Shown here: positions 1 through 7,802 of the stretch, in pieces
How positions within the stretch are numbered: the stretch's first letter is position 1
Layout: each line of letters begins with the position of its first letter
NCBI GenBank assembly: GCA_946413695.1
Contig: CAMKLV010000002.1
Location: 43,506 to 107,505 of the forward strand
Source: Firm-04 sp946413695
GTDB lineage: Bacteria > Bacillota > Clostridia > Oscillospirales > Ruminococcaceae
Reading direction: 5' to 3'
Length of the DNA: 64,000 nt
Position numbers and translations under genes: made by a program
Notes under the pieces: model-generated
Told to the model about the DNA's origin: nothing
What the model saw: the letters and a program-made list of their open reading frames with translations, nothing else
Database searches by the model: none

Positions 1-3
1 AAA

Positions 4-180
4 ATGTGCCCGAAGTGCGATGCGGAAAACAGCGAGAAAAACATCTTCTGCGGAGTCTGCGGTGCCCGTCTCCCCGATCCGGAGGACGAGGATTTCACTT
101 CTCTCGAAGAAAACGATTATTATACCGAAACCAGCAACCAGTTCTTCAATGCGGACAGCACCGGCAATATCGGTGTCTGA
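4..180 (+). CDS. Small zinc-ribbon protein
   Basis: This 58-residue acidic protein has an N-terminal zinc ribbon, CPKC at residues 2-5 and CGVC at 16-19, which are the usual four cysteines of a zinc-ribbon fold. The rest is a low-complexity tail rich in Asp, Glu, Asn and Ser. The reading frame is open to the window edge, so the ATG at position 4 may be internal, although the MCPKC beginning is typical of a true N-terminus in such proteins. A strong terminator follows 30 nt after the stop. No specific function can be assigned; metal binding or a role as a membrane-protein appendage are both possible. Confidence 0.65.
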   Translation: MCPKCDAENSEKNIFCGVCGARLPDPEDEDFTSLEENDYYTETSNQFFNADSTGNIGV

Positions 181-209
181 GCCTTTGATGCTGCGCTGAA
201 TCAGCCTTG

Positions 210-245
210 AAAGCCATAGTATTGTAACACATACTATGGCTTTTT
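210..245 (+). terminator. Rho-independent terminator after the zinc-ribbon gene
   Basis: A perfect 13-bp stem (AAAGCCATAGTAT against ATACTATGGCTTT, 8-nt loop) runs into a T-tract. It ends the transcript of the zinc-ribbon gene and lies directly in front of the truncated hydrolase, whose frame opens inside the 3' arm. Confidence 0.9.
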
Positions 246-895
246 GCTTTCATCATATTTTTTACGAAAAGAGAACGGTCATGCCCCATTCCATGAGCGG
301 CATGTATGCGACCTTCTGGGAGTACACCTATCCCGAGGAGATCGACGGCATGATCTTCCTTGACACGATCAATCCTGCAACACCGGAGGACACCGAAGAA
401 GACCGGAAGCAGCACCGCGCGTCGCTGCTCGATCAGGTTCTCTACAAGCTCGGCGTTTACCGCACAATGAATGATCTGTTTGTCTCCTCAGACCGTGACG
501 AATTCACTTCGCTTTACAACTACAATCCAAAGGAGTATTCCCGCTCGATCATCAACGAGTCGCTGAACTTCAATCAGAATATGCGGACAGTGTGGGAGCT
601 GGTCAAGGCGGATGACATCCCGAAGTGCTTTGTCACAACGGATTTTGAGACAATCGCGGATGCGGAGGCGTTCGTCACCGCGCTCTATGACGAGCCGAAT
701 CCGGAAGCGGCACAGGAGCGGTGGGATGCGCAGCAGACGGAAGATCAAAAGGCGTATCGCGAAAAACGCGCACAATACCTCGAAACAATCGGGAACTGCG
801 AGGTCATCAATATCCCCGGCAGCCATTTCATTTACAATCAGAAGCCCGAAGAAGTCGCGGCGGTCATCGCGGACTTTGTGGACAAAAACAACTGA
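236..895 (+). pseudogene. 5'-truncated alpha/beta hydrolase
   Basis: The product resembles the C-terminal two thirds of a clostridial alpha/beta hydrolase. The nucleophile elbow PHSMSG lies only about 17-22 residues from the start, followed by the next core strand (GMIFLD), a lid region, and a late His in the last strand-helix unit (GSHFIYNQ). The N-terminal half, with the oxyanion-hole strand and about 80-100 residues, is missing. The first in-frame ATG (236) lies in the terminator stem of the preceding gene, and the next (281) has only a weak AAGAGAA upstream. The simplest reading is a remnant left after a deletion or rearrangement that fused it to the terminator. Expression of a shorter protein cannot be excluded because the frame is otherwise intact. 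Confidence 0.6.
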
Positions 896-898
896 TAC

Positions 899-937
899 AA
901 TCCCCGAGGCGGTCAGAAGGCTGCTTCGGGGATTTTT
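899..937 (+). terminator. Rho-independent terminator before spoIIIA
   Basis: The stem AATCCCCGA pairs with TCGGGGATT and runs into TTTTT, immediately after the hydrolase stop codon. It separates the hydrolase remnant from the sporulation operon. Confidence 0.8.
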
Positions 938-1008
938 CTGTCTCCGCTTCTAAGTCCTGTCCCTGCTGCATAGGATGTACCAAGACAGGCGAAAGGCGGT
1001 TTCCTCTC

Positions 1009-1944
1009 ATGACGATCAAAAGCAAATTCCGCGAGGCGCTCCCCTATCTGCCGAACCCGCTGCGGCAGGCGCTCGGCAGAATTCCCGAACCGAGAACGGC
1101 GGAGATCAGCGAGATCCGGCTGCGGCTCGGCAGACCGATGCAGGTTTTCTGCGCAAATGCTGCATATTCTGTCTCTGAGCAGGGACAGCTTCTGCCGCCC
1201 GACCGGACAGGCATCACCGTCACGCGCGGGATGCTCGATGCATGTTTTCAAAGCATCTGCGCACATTCCGTACACAGCTGGCAGGCGGCAATCCGGCAGG
1301 GATTTATCACAATTTCAGGCGGATGCAGAGTCGGGCTCTGCGGCACGGCGGTGATTCAGAACCGCAGACTCGAGACGGTCCGCAATCTCAGCGGCATGAA
1401 TATCCGCATCGCCTCGGAACGGATCGGCTGCGCGGAATCGCTCTTTCAGCGGGCACAGACTGCCCTGCGCACGGGCGGTCTGCTGATCGCGGGGGCGCCT
1501 GCATCCGGAAAAACAACGATTCTGCGCGATTTATCCCGCATACTCGGGGACGCACACAAGGTCTGCATCCTCGATGAGCGCGGCGAGATTGCAGCCGTGC
1601 AGAACGGCATGCCGCAGTTCTCGCTCGGCTCGCAGACCGATGTCTTCGACGGCTATCCGAAAGCAGAGGGCATCGGGATTGCGGTGCGCGTGATGTCCCC
1701 CGCATATCTGATCTGCGACGAGATCGGCGATGAAGCCGAGACGGAGATGCTGCTGCACTCGCTGCACACCGGCGTCAAGCTGATTGCGGCGGCACATGCG
1801 GGCAGTCTTGCGGAGCTCCGGCTGCGTCCGCAGATCAAAAAGCTCATAGATGCGGGTGTTTTCGCATATGCTGTCCTGCTGGGGAGCGGCGCGCAGTGCG
1901 GACAGGTTCTGCAGGCACAGGCGCTCAGGCGCACCGCCGGATGA
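1009..1944 (+). CDS. spoIIIAA: Stage III sporulation protein AA (SpoIIIAA), secretion ATPase
   Basis: SpoIIIAA is the cytoplasmic, type II/IV-secretion-like ATPase of the channel that joins mother cell and engulfed forespore. The 311-residue length matches the family (about 307 in B. subtilis). A Walker A motif GAPASGKTT is at about residues 162-170 and a Walker B-like segment (LICDEIGDE) follows about 75 residues later. The start chosen is the ATG at 1009, after AAAGGCGG. The open frame reaches upstream, but only the part from 1009 matches the family. It is the first gene of the eight-gene spoIIIA operon and overlaps spoIIIAB by 4 nt. No clear sigma-E promoter was found in the 70 nt upstream. 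Confidence 0.93.
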   Translation: MTIKSKFREALPYLPNPLRQALGRIPEPRTAEISEIRLRLGRPMQVFCANAAYSVSEQGQLLPPDRTGITVTRGMLDACFQSICAHSVHSWQAAIRQGFITISGGCRVGLCGTAVIQNRRLETVRNLSGMNIRIASERIGCAESLFQRAQTALRTGGLLIAGAPASGKTTILRDLSRILGDAHKVCILDERGEIAAVQNGMPQFSLGSQTDVFDGYPKAEGIGIAVRVMSPAYLICDEIGDEAETEMLLHSLHTGVKLIAAAHAGSLAELRLRPQIKKLIDAGVFAYAVLLGSGAQCGQVLQAQALRRTAG

Positions 1945-2432
1945 AGCTGCTCGGCTCATTTCTGATTCTGTGCTGCGGCGTCCTCGCGGGATGCACGGCG
2001 GCGCGCAGTCTCGAGCAGAAAGCGGCGCATCTGCGGCTGCTGCGGCAGATGGTCACCGCGATGATGCAGGAGCTTTCCGGCTCGCTGCCGCTGACTGCCG
2101 ATCTGCTGCGGCATCTTGCGGAGATGCAGGCGTTCCGGACGCTGGGATTCCTGCAGCAGGCGGCGCAAAATCCGTATGCTTTCCCGCAGAGCTGGGCAGA
2201 TGCGGTCAGGTCAGACCGCGCACTGACGCCGGAATCCGCCGAGGTGCTGTGCGGCATCGGACAAACACTCGGCAGCACCGGTCTCGAAGGGCAGCTTGCG
2301 GCGCTGTCGCTCGCGCTGGAACGGCTCGGCGCGCTGCAGGCAGAGGCGGAACGGCTTGCCGCCGGAAAAGGGAATCTCTACCGCAGTCTCGGCGTGCTCG
2401 GCGCGCTCTTTGCTGCAATACTTTTGCTATAA
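1941..2432 (+). CDS. spoIIIAB: Stage III sporulation protein AB
   Basis: This 163-residue protein has an N-terminal hydrophobic segment (LLGSFLILCCGVLAGC) and a C-terminal hydrophobic tail (LGALFAAILLL) around a helical core rich in Leu, Gln and Glu. That is the layout of SpoIIIAB, the GspF-like membrane partner of the SpoIIIAA ATPase (about 171 residues in B. subtilis). The start overlaps the spoIIIAA stop as ATGA, so the two are probably translationally coupled. An in-frame ATG lies 45 nt upstream inside spoIIIAA, but the family begins with the hydrophobic segment, as here. Confidence 0.9.
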   Translation: MKLLGSFLILCCGVLAGCTAARSLEQKAAHLRLLRQMVTAMMQELSGSLPLTADLLRHLAEMQAFRTLGFLQQAAQNPYAFPQSWADAVRSDRALTPESAEVLCGIGQTLGSTGLEGQLAALSLALERLGALQAEAERLAAGKGNLYRSLGVLGALFAAILLL

Positions 2433-2456
2433 ATCCACGGAAACGGAGCGGTTGAA

Positions 2457-2654
2457 ATGGACATCGACCTGATATTCAAGGTCGCAGGCATCGGGATTAT
2501 CGTCGCGGTGCTGAATCTCGTGCTGAAACGCGCGGAGCGGGAGGAGCAGGCAATGCTGACAACGCTTGCAGGGCTCATCGTTGTGCTGATGCTCGTCATC
2601 ACGGAGATTCAGGCACTGTTCGACACAGTCAAATCGGTGTTCGGGCTATGGTGA
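2457..2654 (+). CDS. spoIIIAC: Stage III sporulation protein AC
   Basis: This 65-residue protein has two hydrophobic helices joined by a short charged turn (KRAEREEQ), the classic SpoIIIAC layout. SpoIIIAC and SpoIIIAD are small membrane components of the mother-cell side of the feeding channel. The gene lies 24 nt after spoIIIAB, has GGAGCGG as ribosome site and overlaps spoIIIAD by 7 nt. Confidence 0.9.
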   Translation: MDIDLIFKVAGIGIIVAVLNLVLKRAEREEQAMLTTLAGLIVVLMLVITEIQALFDTVKSVFGLW

Positions 2655-3055
2655 CGGTGTTTCGTGCGGCAGGGCTCGCTGTCACGGCGGTGCTAATCGC
2701 AAAGCTCATCCGGCGCTATACCGAGGAGCAGGCGCTGCTGCTGACACTGCTCGCAGGTGTCGGAATCACGGCGGCTGCGGTGCTCGCGGTGACGCCGGTG
2801 CTCAATGAGATTGACGCGCTGCTTGCAAAGGGCGGCTTGCAGCCGGAGCAGACCGCCTGCATCGCAAAGGCTGCGGGCATCTGCTGCGTGACACAGCTCG
2901 CCGCCGATCTCTGCAAAGATGCCGGTGAATCCGCAGTTGCATCCGCGGTCACGCTGACTGGAAAAATCGCGCTGCTGCTGTTGATTCTGCCGCTGCTGCA
3001 TCCGCTGCTGACACGGTTACAGGAGGTGCTCTCATGCGTATCGTCATTCGGGTGA
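2648..3055 (+). CDS. spoIIIAD: Stage III sporulation protein AD
   Basis: This 135-residue integral membrane protein has about four hydrophobic segments and the length expected for SpoIIIAD (about 133). Its N-terminal hairpin resembles that of SpoIIIAC, as is usual for this pair. It overlaps spoIIIAC by 7 nt at the start and spoIIIAE by 22 nt at the end, supporting tight coupling within the operon. Confidence 0.9.
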   Translation: MVTVFRAAGLAVTAVLIAKLIRRYTEEQALLLTLLAGVGITAAAVLAVTPVLNEIDALLAKGGLQPEQTACIAKAAGICCVTQLAADLCKDAGESAVASAVTLTGKIALLLLILPLLHPLLTRLQEVLSCVSSFG

Positions 3056-4161
3056 TCGCGGCGGCGGTGATCGGGATCGTGCTGCTCTGCGCCGGAATCC
3101 CCTGCCGTGCATACGATGATGCGCCAGAGGACACACTCAGCCGTGCGGCGCAGTCGATCGAAATCCCCGATGCCGTGCAGCATGAATTTGACCGCATCGG
3201 GATTGCGCCGGAGAATCCGCAGTCGGTGCTTAGTCTTTCGCCGGATGATCTGCTGCACAGGCTGCTTGAAACTGCCGCGGAAGAAGCCGCCGCGCCGCTG
3301 AAACTCTGCGGGATGCTGCTGACGATGACCGTCCTCTCGACGCTGCTCGGCTCGCTCGGGGATGCGGCAGGCGGAACGCTCCGGCGCGGATTTGATACGC
3401 TCTGCACGCTGCTCTGCATCGGGACGGCTGCGCAGCCGCTCTGTGACTGCCTGATCCGCACGGCAGATGCGCTCGGCACCGGTCAGGCATTCATGACGGG
3501 CTATGTGCCGGTGTTCGGGGCGTTTATCGCGGCAGGCGGACAGGTCGCCGGAAGTGCAGCCTATCAGGTGTTCGTGCTGTTCCTGACAGAAGGCATCATG
3601 CAGCTGATGCACGGCGCGCTTTTTCCGCTGCTGCAGATGTCGGCGGCGCTCGGGCTCGCGGATGCGGTCAATCCGGCGCTGCAGCTCGGCGGGTTTGTCC
3701 GCGGAATACAGAAAGCCGTGACATGGCTGCTCGGGTTCGTCATGACGATGTTCTCGGCGCTGCTTTCGGTGCGCGGGATTGTTGCGGCGGCTGCGGATTC
3801 CCTCGCGGCGAAATCGGTCAGGCTGGTCGCCTCGGGGCTGATTCCGATTGTCGGGAACGCGGTCTCCGATGCCTACGGAACCGTGCAGGGCAGCATCCGG
3901 CTGATGCGCAGCGGTGTCGGGGCGTGCGGGATTCTCGTGATTCTCTGGCTGACGCTGCCGCCGGTGATCTCGCTGACACTCTACCGCATTGTGTTCCGCA
4001 TCAACGGGATATTTGCCGAAATGGCAGGCACTAAGCCGCTGCCGCAGCTTTATCAGAATATGCAGACTGTGCTCTCGGCGGCGTTTGCGATACTCGTCTG
4101 CTTTGCGGTCATGATGATTGTCTCATCTGCCGTGATGCTCCTGCTGCTCGGGGGTGAATGA
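3034..4161 (+). CDS. spoIIIAE: Stage III sporulation protein AE
   Basis: This 375-residue polytopic membrane protein begins with a signal-like segment (residues 5-25), then an acidic periplasmic-type stretch, then six or more hydrophobic helices. This is the SpoIIIAE arrangement (399 residues in B. subtilis). It is a structural membrane component of the SpoIIIA channel. The start has a strong AGGAGGT 7 nt upstream and lies inside the 3' end of spoIIIAD. Confidence 0.92.
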   Translation: MRIVIRVIAAAVIGIVLLCAGIPCRAYDDAPEDTLSRAAQSIEIPDAVQHEFDRIGIAPENPQSVLSLSPDDLLHRLLETAAEEAAAPLKLCGMLLTMTVLSTLLGSLGDAAGGTLRRGFDTLCTLLCIGTAAQPLCDCLIRTADALGTGQAFMTGYVPVFGAFIAAGGQVAGSAAYQVFVLFLTEGIMQLMHGALFPLLQMSAALGLADAVNPALQLGGFVRGIQKAVTWLLGFVMTMFSALLSVRGIVAAAADSLAAKSVRLVASGLIPIVGNAVSDAYGTVQGSIRLMRSGVGACGILVILWLTLPPVISLTLYRIVFRINGIFAEMAGTKPLPQLYQNMQTVLSAAFAILVCFAVMMIVSSAVMLLLLGGE

Positions 4162-4201
4162 TTGGAAATGAGGGATTGTTCTGGATACGATTCGCACAAC
4201 G

Positions 4202-4654
4202 GTGCTGTTCGCGTGCTGCACGGCGCTCGGGCTGACGCTCGCAGAACAGCTGCTCCCGACGGAGCACTTCGCGCGGCAGATCCGCATGCTGACCGCAATT
4301 CTCATGATGACGGCGATCCTCGTGCCGCTGACAAAGCTTGATCTCACATCATTCCGTGTCGGGCTGGATGCGGCGGACGCTCAGACGCAGAATCTGCAGG
4401 ATGCCGCTGCGGATATGCAGGAACGGGCAGCGGCGGAGAGCATCCGGAATGCGCTGAACCGTGCCCTCACGGAGCGGAATGTCAACTGCCGCGTGCAGGC
4501 GGTCTCTGTGCATATTGCGTCCGACGGCTGCATATCTATCAGTGAGGTCAGTGCGTCAGGCAATCTGCTGACGGGCGCTGTCTTTCTGCACGAATGGCTC
4601 GGGGATGACGTCACGATCACGGAGGGAGGCGGAGACGATGCATCTGCAGGATAA
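4202..4654 (+). CDS. spoIIIAF: Stage III sporulation protein AF (start uncertain)
   Basis: The product has two N-terminal membrane helices (ending near TAILVPLTKL) and a soluble alpha/beta domain, the SpoIIIAF layout. The GTG at 4202 gives 150 residues but cuts into the first helix and has no ribosome site. The frame opens just after a TGA at 4169-4171. A GAGGG at 4170-4174 sits 6 nt before a CTG at 4181 in frame, which would add seven residues (LDTIRTT) and complete the helix. Initiation at CTG or at the nearby ATT would be unusual, so the start is left open. It overlaps spoIIIAG by 17 nt. Confidence 0.8.
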   Translation: MLFACCTALGLTLAEQLLPTEHFARQIRMLTAILMMTAILVPLTKLDLTSFRVGLDAADAQTQNLQDAAADMQERAAAESIRNALNRALTERNVNCRVQAVSVHIASDGCISISEVSASGNLLTGAVFLHEWLGDDVTITEGGGDDASAG

Positions 4655-5231
4655 ACTCAGAACACTGCTCGATCCGGAAAACCGCATCCGGCTGATCGTG
4701 CTGCTCGGTGCTGCGGGAATCGCGCTGATTCTGCTCTCGGGTCTGCTGCCGAAGCGTCAGACGGAAACGCCGCGTGCCGAACCGCCCCCTGCGGCATCCG
4801 GCTGCACCAATCCGGAGACTTACCGCATCGGGCTCGAGGAACGCCTGACCGATCTGCTCTCCCATATGGATGGCGTCGGCGCGGTGCAGGTCATGATCAC
4901 GGTCAGGGATTCCGGCGAACAGGTCTACGCCTCGGAGATCAGCAACTCCGTGAGCGACCGCGGCACGCAGACATCCGCCTCGCCTGTCCTGATCCGGACA
5001 AACGGCAGCGAATCCGCACTGCTGACCGAATCGCGCCTGCCCGGAATCGAGGGCGCGGCGATCCTCTGCGCGGGCGGCAGTCATGCGGCGATACAGGAGC
5101 GCGTCACGAAAGCTGCATCCGCACTGCTCGGGATTCCGGTCAGCTCAGTTTATGTCGGGGCACTGAACAGCGCATCTCCGGCAGATTCATACAAATCCGA
5201 ACACAAACAACCGAAAGGGGCAAAACCATGA
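4638..5231 (+). CDS. spoIIIAG: Stage III sporulation protein AG
   Basis: This 197-residue protein has one N-terminal membrane helix (about 20-40), a Pro/Ala-rich stretch and an extracellular ring-building domain with the segment MDGVGAVQVMITV. SpoIIIAG forms the large multimeric ring in the intermembrane space of the sporulation channel. The ATG at 4638 is chosen because GGAGGGAGGCGGAG precedes it. An in-frame ATG 33 nt upstream lies before that ribosome site. It overlaps spoIIIAH by 4 nt. Confidence 0.9.
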   Translation: MHLQDKLRTLLDPENRIRLIVLLGAAGIALILLSGLLPKRQTETPRAEPPPAASGCTNPETYRIGLEERLTDLLSHMDGVGAVQVMITVRDSGEQVYASEISNSVSDRGTQTSASPVLIRTNGSESALLTESRLPGIEGAAILCAGGSHAAIQERVTKAASALLGIPVSSVYVGALNSASPADSYKSEHKQPKGAKP

Positions 5232-5833
5232 AAAAACCGACCATGATCATCGGAAGAAAACAGATCGTCCTCAGCGCACTGACACTCGTGCTCGGCGCGG
5301 CGGTCTATCTCAACTATGTGCTCGCCGGCGGGAACGGTCTGCTGCCTGCCGATCTTGCAGCGCATGACCCCGCGGGGCTCGATGCCGCAGCAGAGGCGGA
5401 TGACCTCGCAAGCTACGGCACCGCCGAAATGGTCAGCGCAACGCCCTCGCAGGCGGATTACTTCGCGCAGGCACGGCTCGATAAACAGACCAGCCGCGAT
5501 TACGCCGTCCAGACGCTACAGAGCATCATCGGGGGCGGCGACCTGAGCAATGACGAGATGGTCACAAACGCCATCGACGCGGTCAGCATCTCAAAGCAGA
5601 TGAAAAGCGAGAGCGTTATCGAGAGCCTGATTCTCTCGCAGGGATTCCGCGACTGCGTCTGTTGGCTGGACGGAACATCGGCGAAAGTGGTTGTCGAGAG
5701 CGACGGACTCGAGGCGGCGCAGGCGGCTGCGATCAAGGAGATTATCCTCGCGGAATCCGATGTGCCGGCGGAGGGAATCCGGATTTTTGAGGTCGCGGCA
5801 GGCACCCCTGCGGACGCCGTTCCCGCCGAATGA
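5228..5833 (+). CDS. spoIIIAH: Stage III sporulation protein AH
   Basis: This 201-residue protein has a short basic N-terminus (MKKPTMIIGRKQ), one membrane helix (about 12-32) and a C-terminal EscJ/PrgK-like domain (residues about 100-190) with the motif ESVIESLILSQGF. SpoIIIAH binds SpoIIQ from the forespore across the intermembrane space. It is the last gene of the operon. The next 220 nt carry no gene and contain the asp23 promoter. Confidence 0.92.
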   Translation: MKKPTMIIGRKQIVLSALTLVLGAAVYLNYVLAGGNGLLPADLAAHDPAGLDAAAEADDLASYGTAEMVSATPSQADYFAQARLDKQTSRDYAVQTLQSIIGGGDLSNDEMVTNAIDAVSISKQMKSESVIESLILSQGFRDCVCWLDGTSAKVVVESDGLEAAQAAAIKEIILAESDVPAEGIRIFEVAAGTPADAVPAE

Positions 5834-5942
5834 ACCGCTGCGCGCTCATAATACACATATTTATGCGAATTTCATGAAATGGATGATATGTCCCGCGCAG
5901 AAAAAATATTTTTAAGATTTTACGTCTTTTTTTCAAAAAAGG

Positions 5943-5971
5943 TTGTACGAAATCAAAAAATATGATATAAT
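5943..5971 (+). promoter_or_regulatory. Sigma-A-type promoter of asp23-nusB
   Basis: TTGTAC at 5943-5948 and TATAAT at 5966-5971 are separated by 17 nt. Transcription would start near 5978 and give a leader of about 75 nt containing a GC-rich hairpin (GGCAGG...CCTGCC, about 5997-6015). No T-run follows the hairpin, so it is not a terminator. The rest of the 5834-6054 gap is AT-rich and shows no further feature. Confidence 0.85.
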
Positions 5972-6054
5972 AGAAAATGTATATATACAGGCGGACGGCA
6001 GGCACACCCCTGCCGGCTGTCTGTGACAGGATTCAACCCAAGGAGGATTTCAAA

Positions 6055-6399
6055 ATGAGCAATGCTTATCCCAGAAAAGCCACAACATCCGGCGAAGTCA
6101 AAATCTCCGAGAATGTGATCCGCTCCATTGCAGGTGTCGCTGCAAAGGAATCAGAGGGCGTTGCAGAGCTTGCCGAAATACAGCGCAATGTACTGATGCC
6201 TGCCGCTGCGCCTGTCAGCGTTTCAGTGGTCAATGATATGGTCGAGATCACAATCCGCGTTGTCCTCATGAGCGGCTACCGCCTGACCAATGTCGCGGAA
6301 CAGATCCAGCAGAAGGTCAAGGACAGTGTCCAGAGCATGACCGGCGTGATTGTCTCCAAGGTGCATGTCATTGCATCCGATATCATGTTTGAGGACTAA
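6055..6399 (+). CDS. asp23: Asp23/Gls24 family envelope stress response protein
   Basis: This 114-residue protein matches the compact Asp23 (DUF322) family: GEVKISENVIRSIAGVAA at the start, VEITIRVVLMSGY in the middle and a final V-x-V-H-V-x-x-I segment. Family members form membrane-associated filaments or act beside cell-envelope and biotin-carboxylase functions. In clostridia this gene commonly stands just before nusB, as here. The ribosome site AAGGAGGA is 7 nt before the ATG. Confidence 0.92.
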   Translation: MSNAYPRKATTSGEVKISENVIRSIAGVAAKESEGVAELAEIQRNVLMPAAAPVSVSVVNDMVEITIRVVLMSGYRLTNVAEQIQQKVKDSVQSMTGVIVSKVHVIASDIMFED

Positions 6400-6420
6400 C
6401 TCACAGGAAAGGAATCCCAC

Positions 6421-6849
6421 ATGCCGAATATCACAAGACGTGAAATACGTGACAGCGCGATGAAGCTGCTGTTTGAAACCACCATGCGCGATGACCCGAT
6501 TGATTCGCTCTACGCAATTGCTGAGGAGATCGAGGAGATTACCGTCAACGATGCCGTGCGCACACTCGTGGACGGCACGCTTGCGCATCAGGATGAGCTG
6601 GACGAGCTGATCCAGAAATACAGCCCCAAGCGCAGCATCAAGCGCATTCCCAAGCTGACGCTCTCCATTCTCCGGCTCGCCATGTTCGAGATCCGCTATG
6701 ACGAGAAAACGCCGACCAATGCGGCGATTTCCGAGGCGATTCTGCTTGCGGAGAACTACTCCTACTATGAGGAGGACGTCCGCTTCATCAACGGACTGCT
6801 TGGCGCCTATTCCAGAGACCTTGAAAAGCCGGAGACGGCAGAATCATGA
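6421..6849 (+). CDS. nusB: Transcription antitermination factor NusB
   Basis: NusB binds boxA RNA with NusE (S10) during rRNA antitermination. The 142-residue all-helical protein carries the family N-terminus TRREIRDSAMKLLFE and the C-terminal signature NAAISEAILLAENYS...RFINGLLG. It lies 21 nt after asp23 and overlaps the next gene by 4 nt, so the run from asp23 to recN is probably cotranscribed from the promoter at 5943. Confidence 0.95.
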   Translation: MPNITRREIRDSAMKLLFETTMRDDPIDSLYAIAEEIEEITVNDAVRTLVDGTLAHQDELDELIQKYSPKRSIKRIPKLTLSILRLAMFEIRYDEKTPTNAAISEAILLAENYSYYEEDVRFINGLLGAYSRDLEKPETAES

Positions 6850-7802
6850 AGCTGCTCGGAATCGACACCAGCAATTACACAACATCCTGTGCGTGGTATG
6901 ATACCGAAACGAACAGGATTATCCAGAAAAAACAGCTCCTCCCCGTTGCGGAGGGACAGGCAGGTCTGCGGCAGAGCGATGCGGTCTTTCACCACACGCG
7001 CCAGCTCCCGCAGATGATCACACAGCTCGCAGAGGCGCTCGGGGATACCCCGCTGAAGCCCGATGCAATCGGTGTATCTGTCTCGCCGCGTCCGGAGGAG
7101 GGCTCCTATATGCCCTGTTTTCTCACTGGAAAGGGCACCGCGCAGATTCTTGCTGTCTCGCACGGCGTGCCGCTTTATGAGACCTCGCATCAGCACGGAC
7201 ACATCCTTGCGGCGCTTTACTCGGCAGACTGTCTCCCGTGGCTCGATGCAGATGCACCGTCATTCCTTGCGTTTCATGTCAGCGGCGGCACAACGGACTG
7301 CGTCCGCTGCACACCGGACAGCAAAGCGGTTCTGCGCATTGAACCGGTCTCGCAGTCGCTCGATCTCAAAGCAGGTCAGGCGATTGACAGAGTCGGGCTG
7401 ATGCTCGGACTGCGCTTTCCGTGCGGTCAGGCGCTCGAACAGCTCGCGATGCAGAGTGAGAGCAAGGCGCATATGCAGGTGAAACTCAAAGACGGCTGCT
7501 GCTCGCTTTCCGGTTTGCAGAACCAATGTGAGCAGATGCTCAAAAAGGGCGAATCTGCGCCCGATATCGCAAGATACTGTCTCAACTCGGTTGCAGCGGT
7601 GCTCCGCGCCATGACTAAGGCAGCCGCAGAGCAGCACAGCAGAGTGCTCTTTGCAGGCGGTGTCATGTCGGACAGGCTGATTCAGGATCAGCTGCGCATA
7701 CTGCCCTTTGAGACGGCGTTTGCCGCGCCCGAATTCTCCTGCGATAATGCCGCAGGCGTCGCGATCTTCGCCGCAAAGGAGGCATCCGCATGTCAATTCT
7801 GA
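6846..7802 (+). CDS. TsaD/Kae1-like paralogue
   Basis: This 318-residue protein has the fold signatures of the TsaD/Kae1 (ASKHA) family: MKLLGIDTSNYTTS at the N-terminus, a metal-binding HQHGH at 115-119 where TsaD has HMEGH, a phosphate-loop FHVSGGTTD (143-151) and a late Asp-300 in SCDNAAG where TsaD has CDNA. Because the two His and the Asp metal ligands are kept, it is probably an active metal-nucleotide protein. The sequence is divergent and the gene sits between nusB and xseA rather than with tsaB/tsaE, so I do not call it the t6A synthase. It overlaps nusB by 4 nt and xseA by 13 nt. Confidence 0.75.
   Translation: MKLLGIDTSNYTTSCAWYDTETNRIIQKKQLLPVAEGQAGLRQSDAVFHHTRQLPQMITQLAEALGDTPLKPDAIGVSVSPRPEEGSYMPCFLTGKGTAQILAVSHGVPLYETSHQHGHILAALYSADCLPWLDADAPSFLAFHVSGGTTDCVRCTPDSKAVLRIEPVSQSLDLKAGQAIDRVGLMLGLRFPCGQALEQLAMQSESKAHMQVKLKDGCCSLSGLQNQCEQMLKKGESAPDIARYCLNSVAAVLRAMTKAAAEQHSRVLFAGGVMSDRLIQDQLRILPFETAFAAPEFSCDNAAGVAIFAAKEASACQF

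Noticed and set aside
941..1008. A sigma-E promoter before spoIIIAA
   Set aside because: CATAGGAT at 969-976 resembles a -10 element, but no acceptable -35 lies at the right distance.
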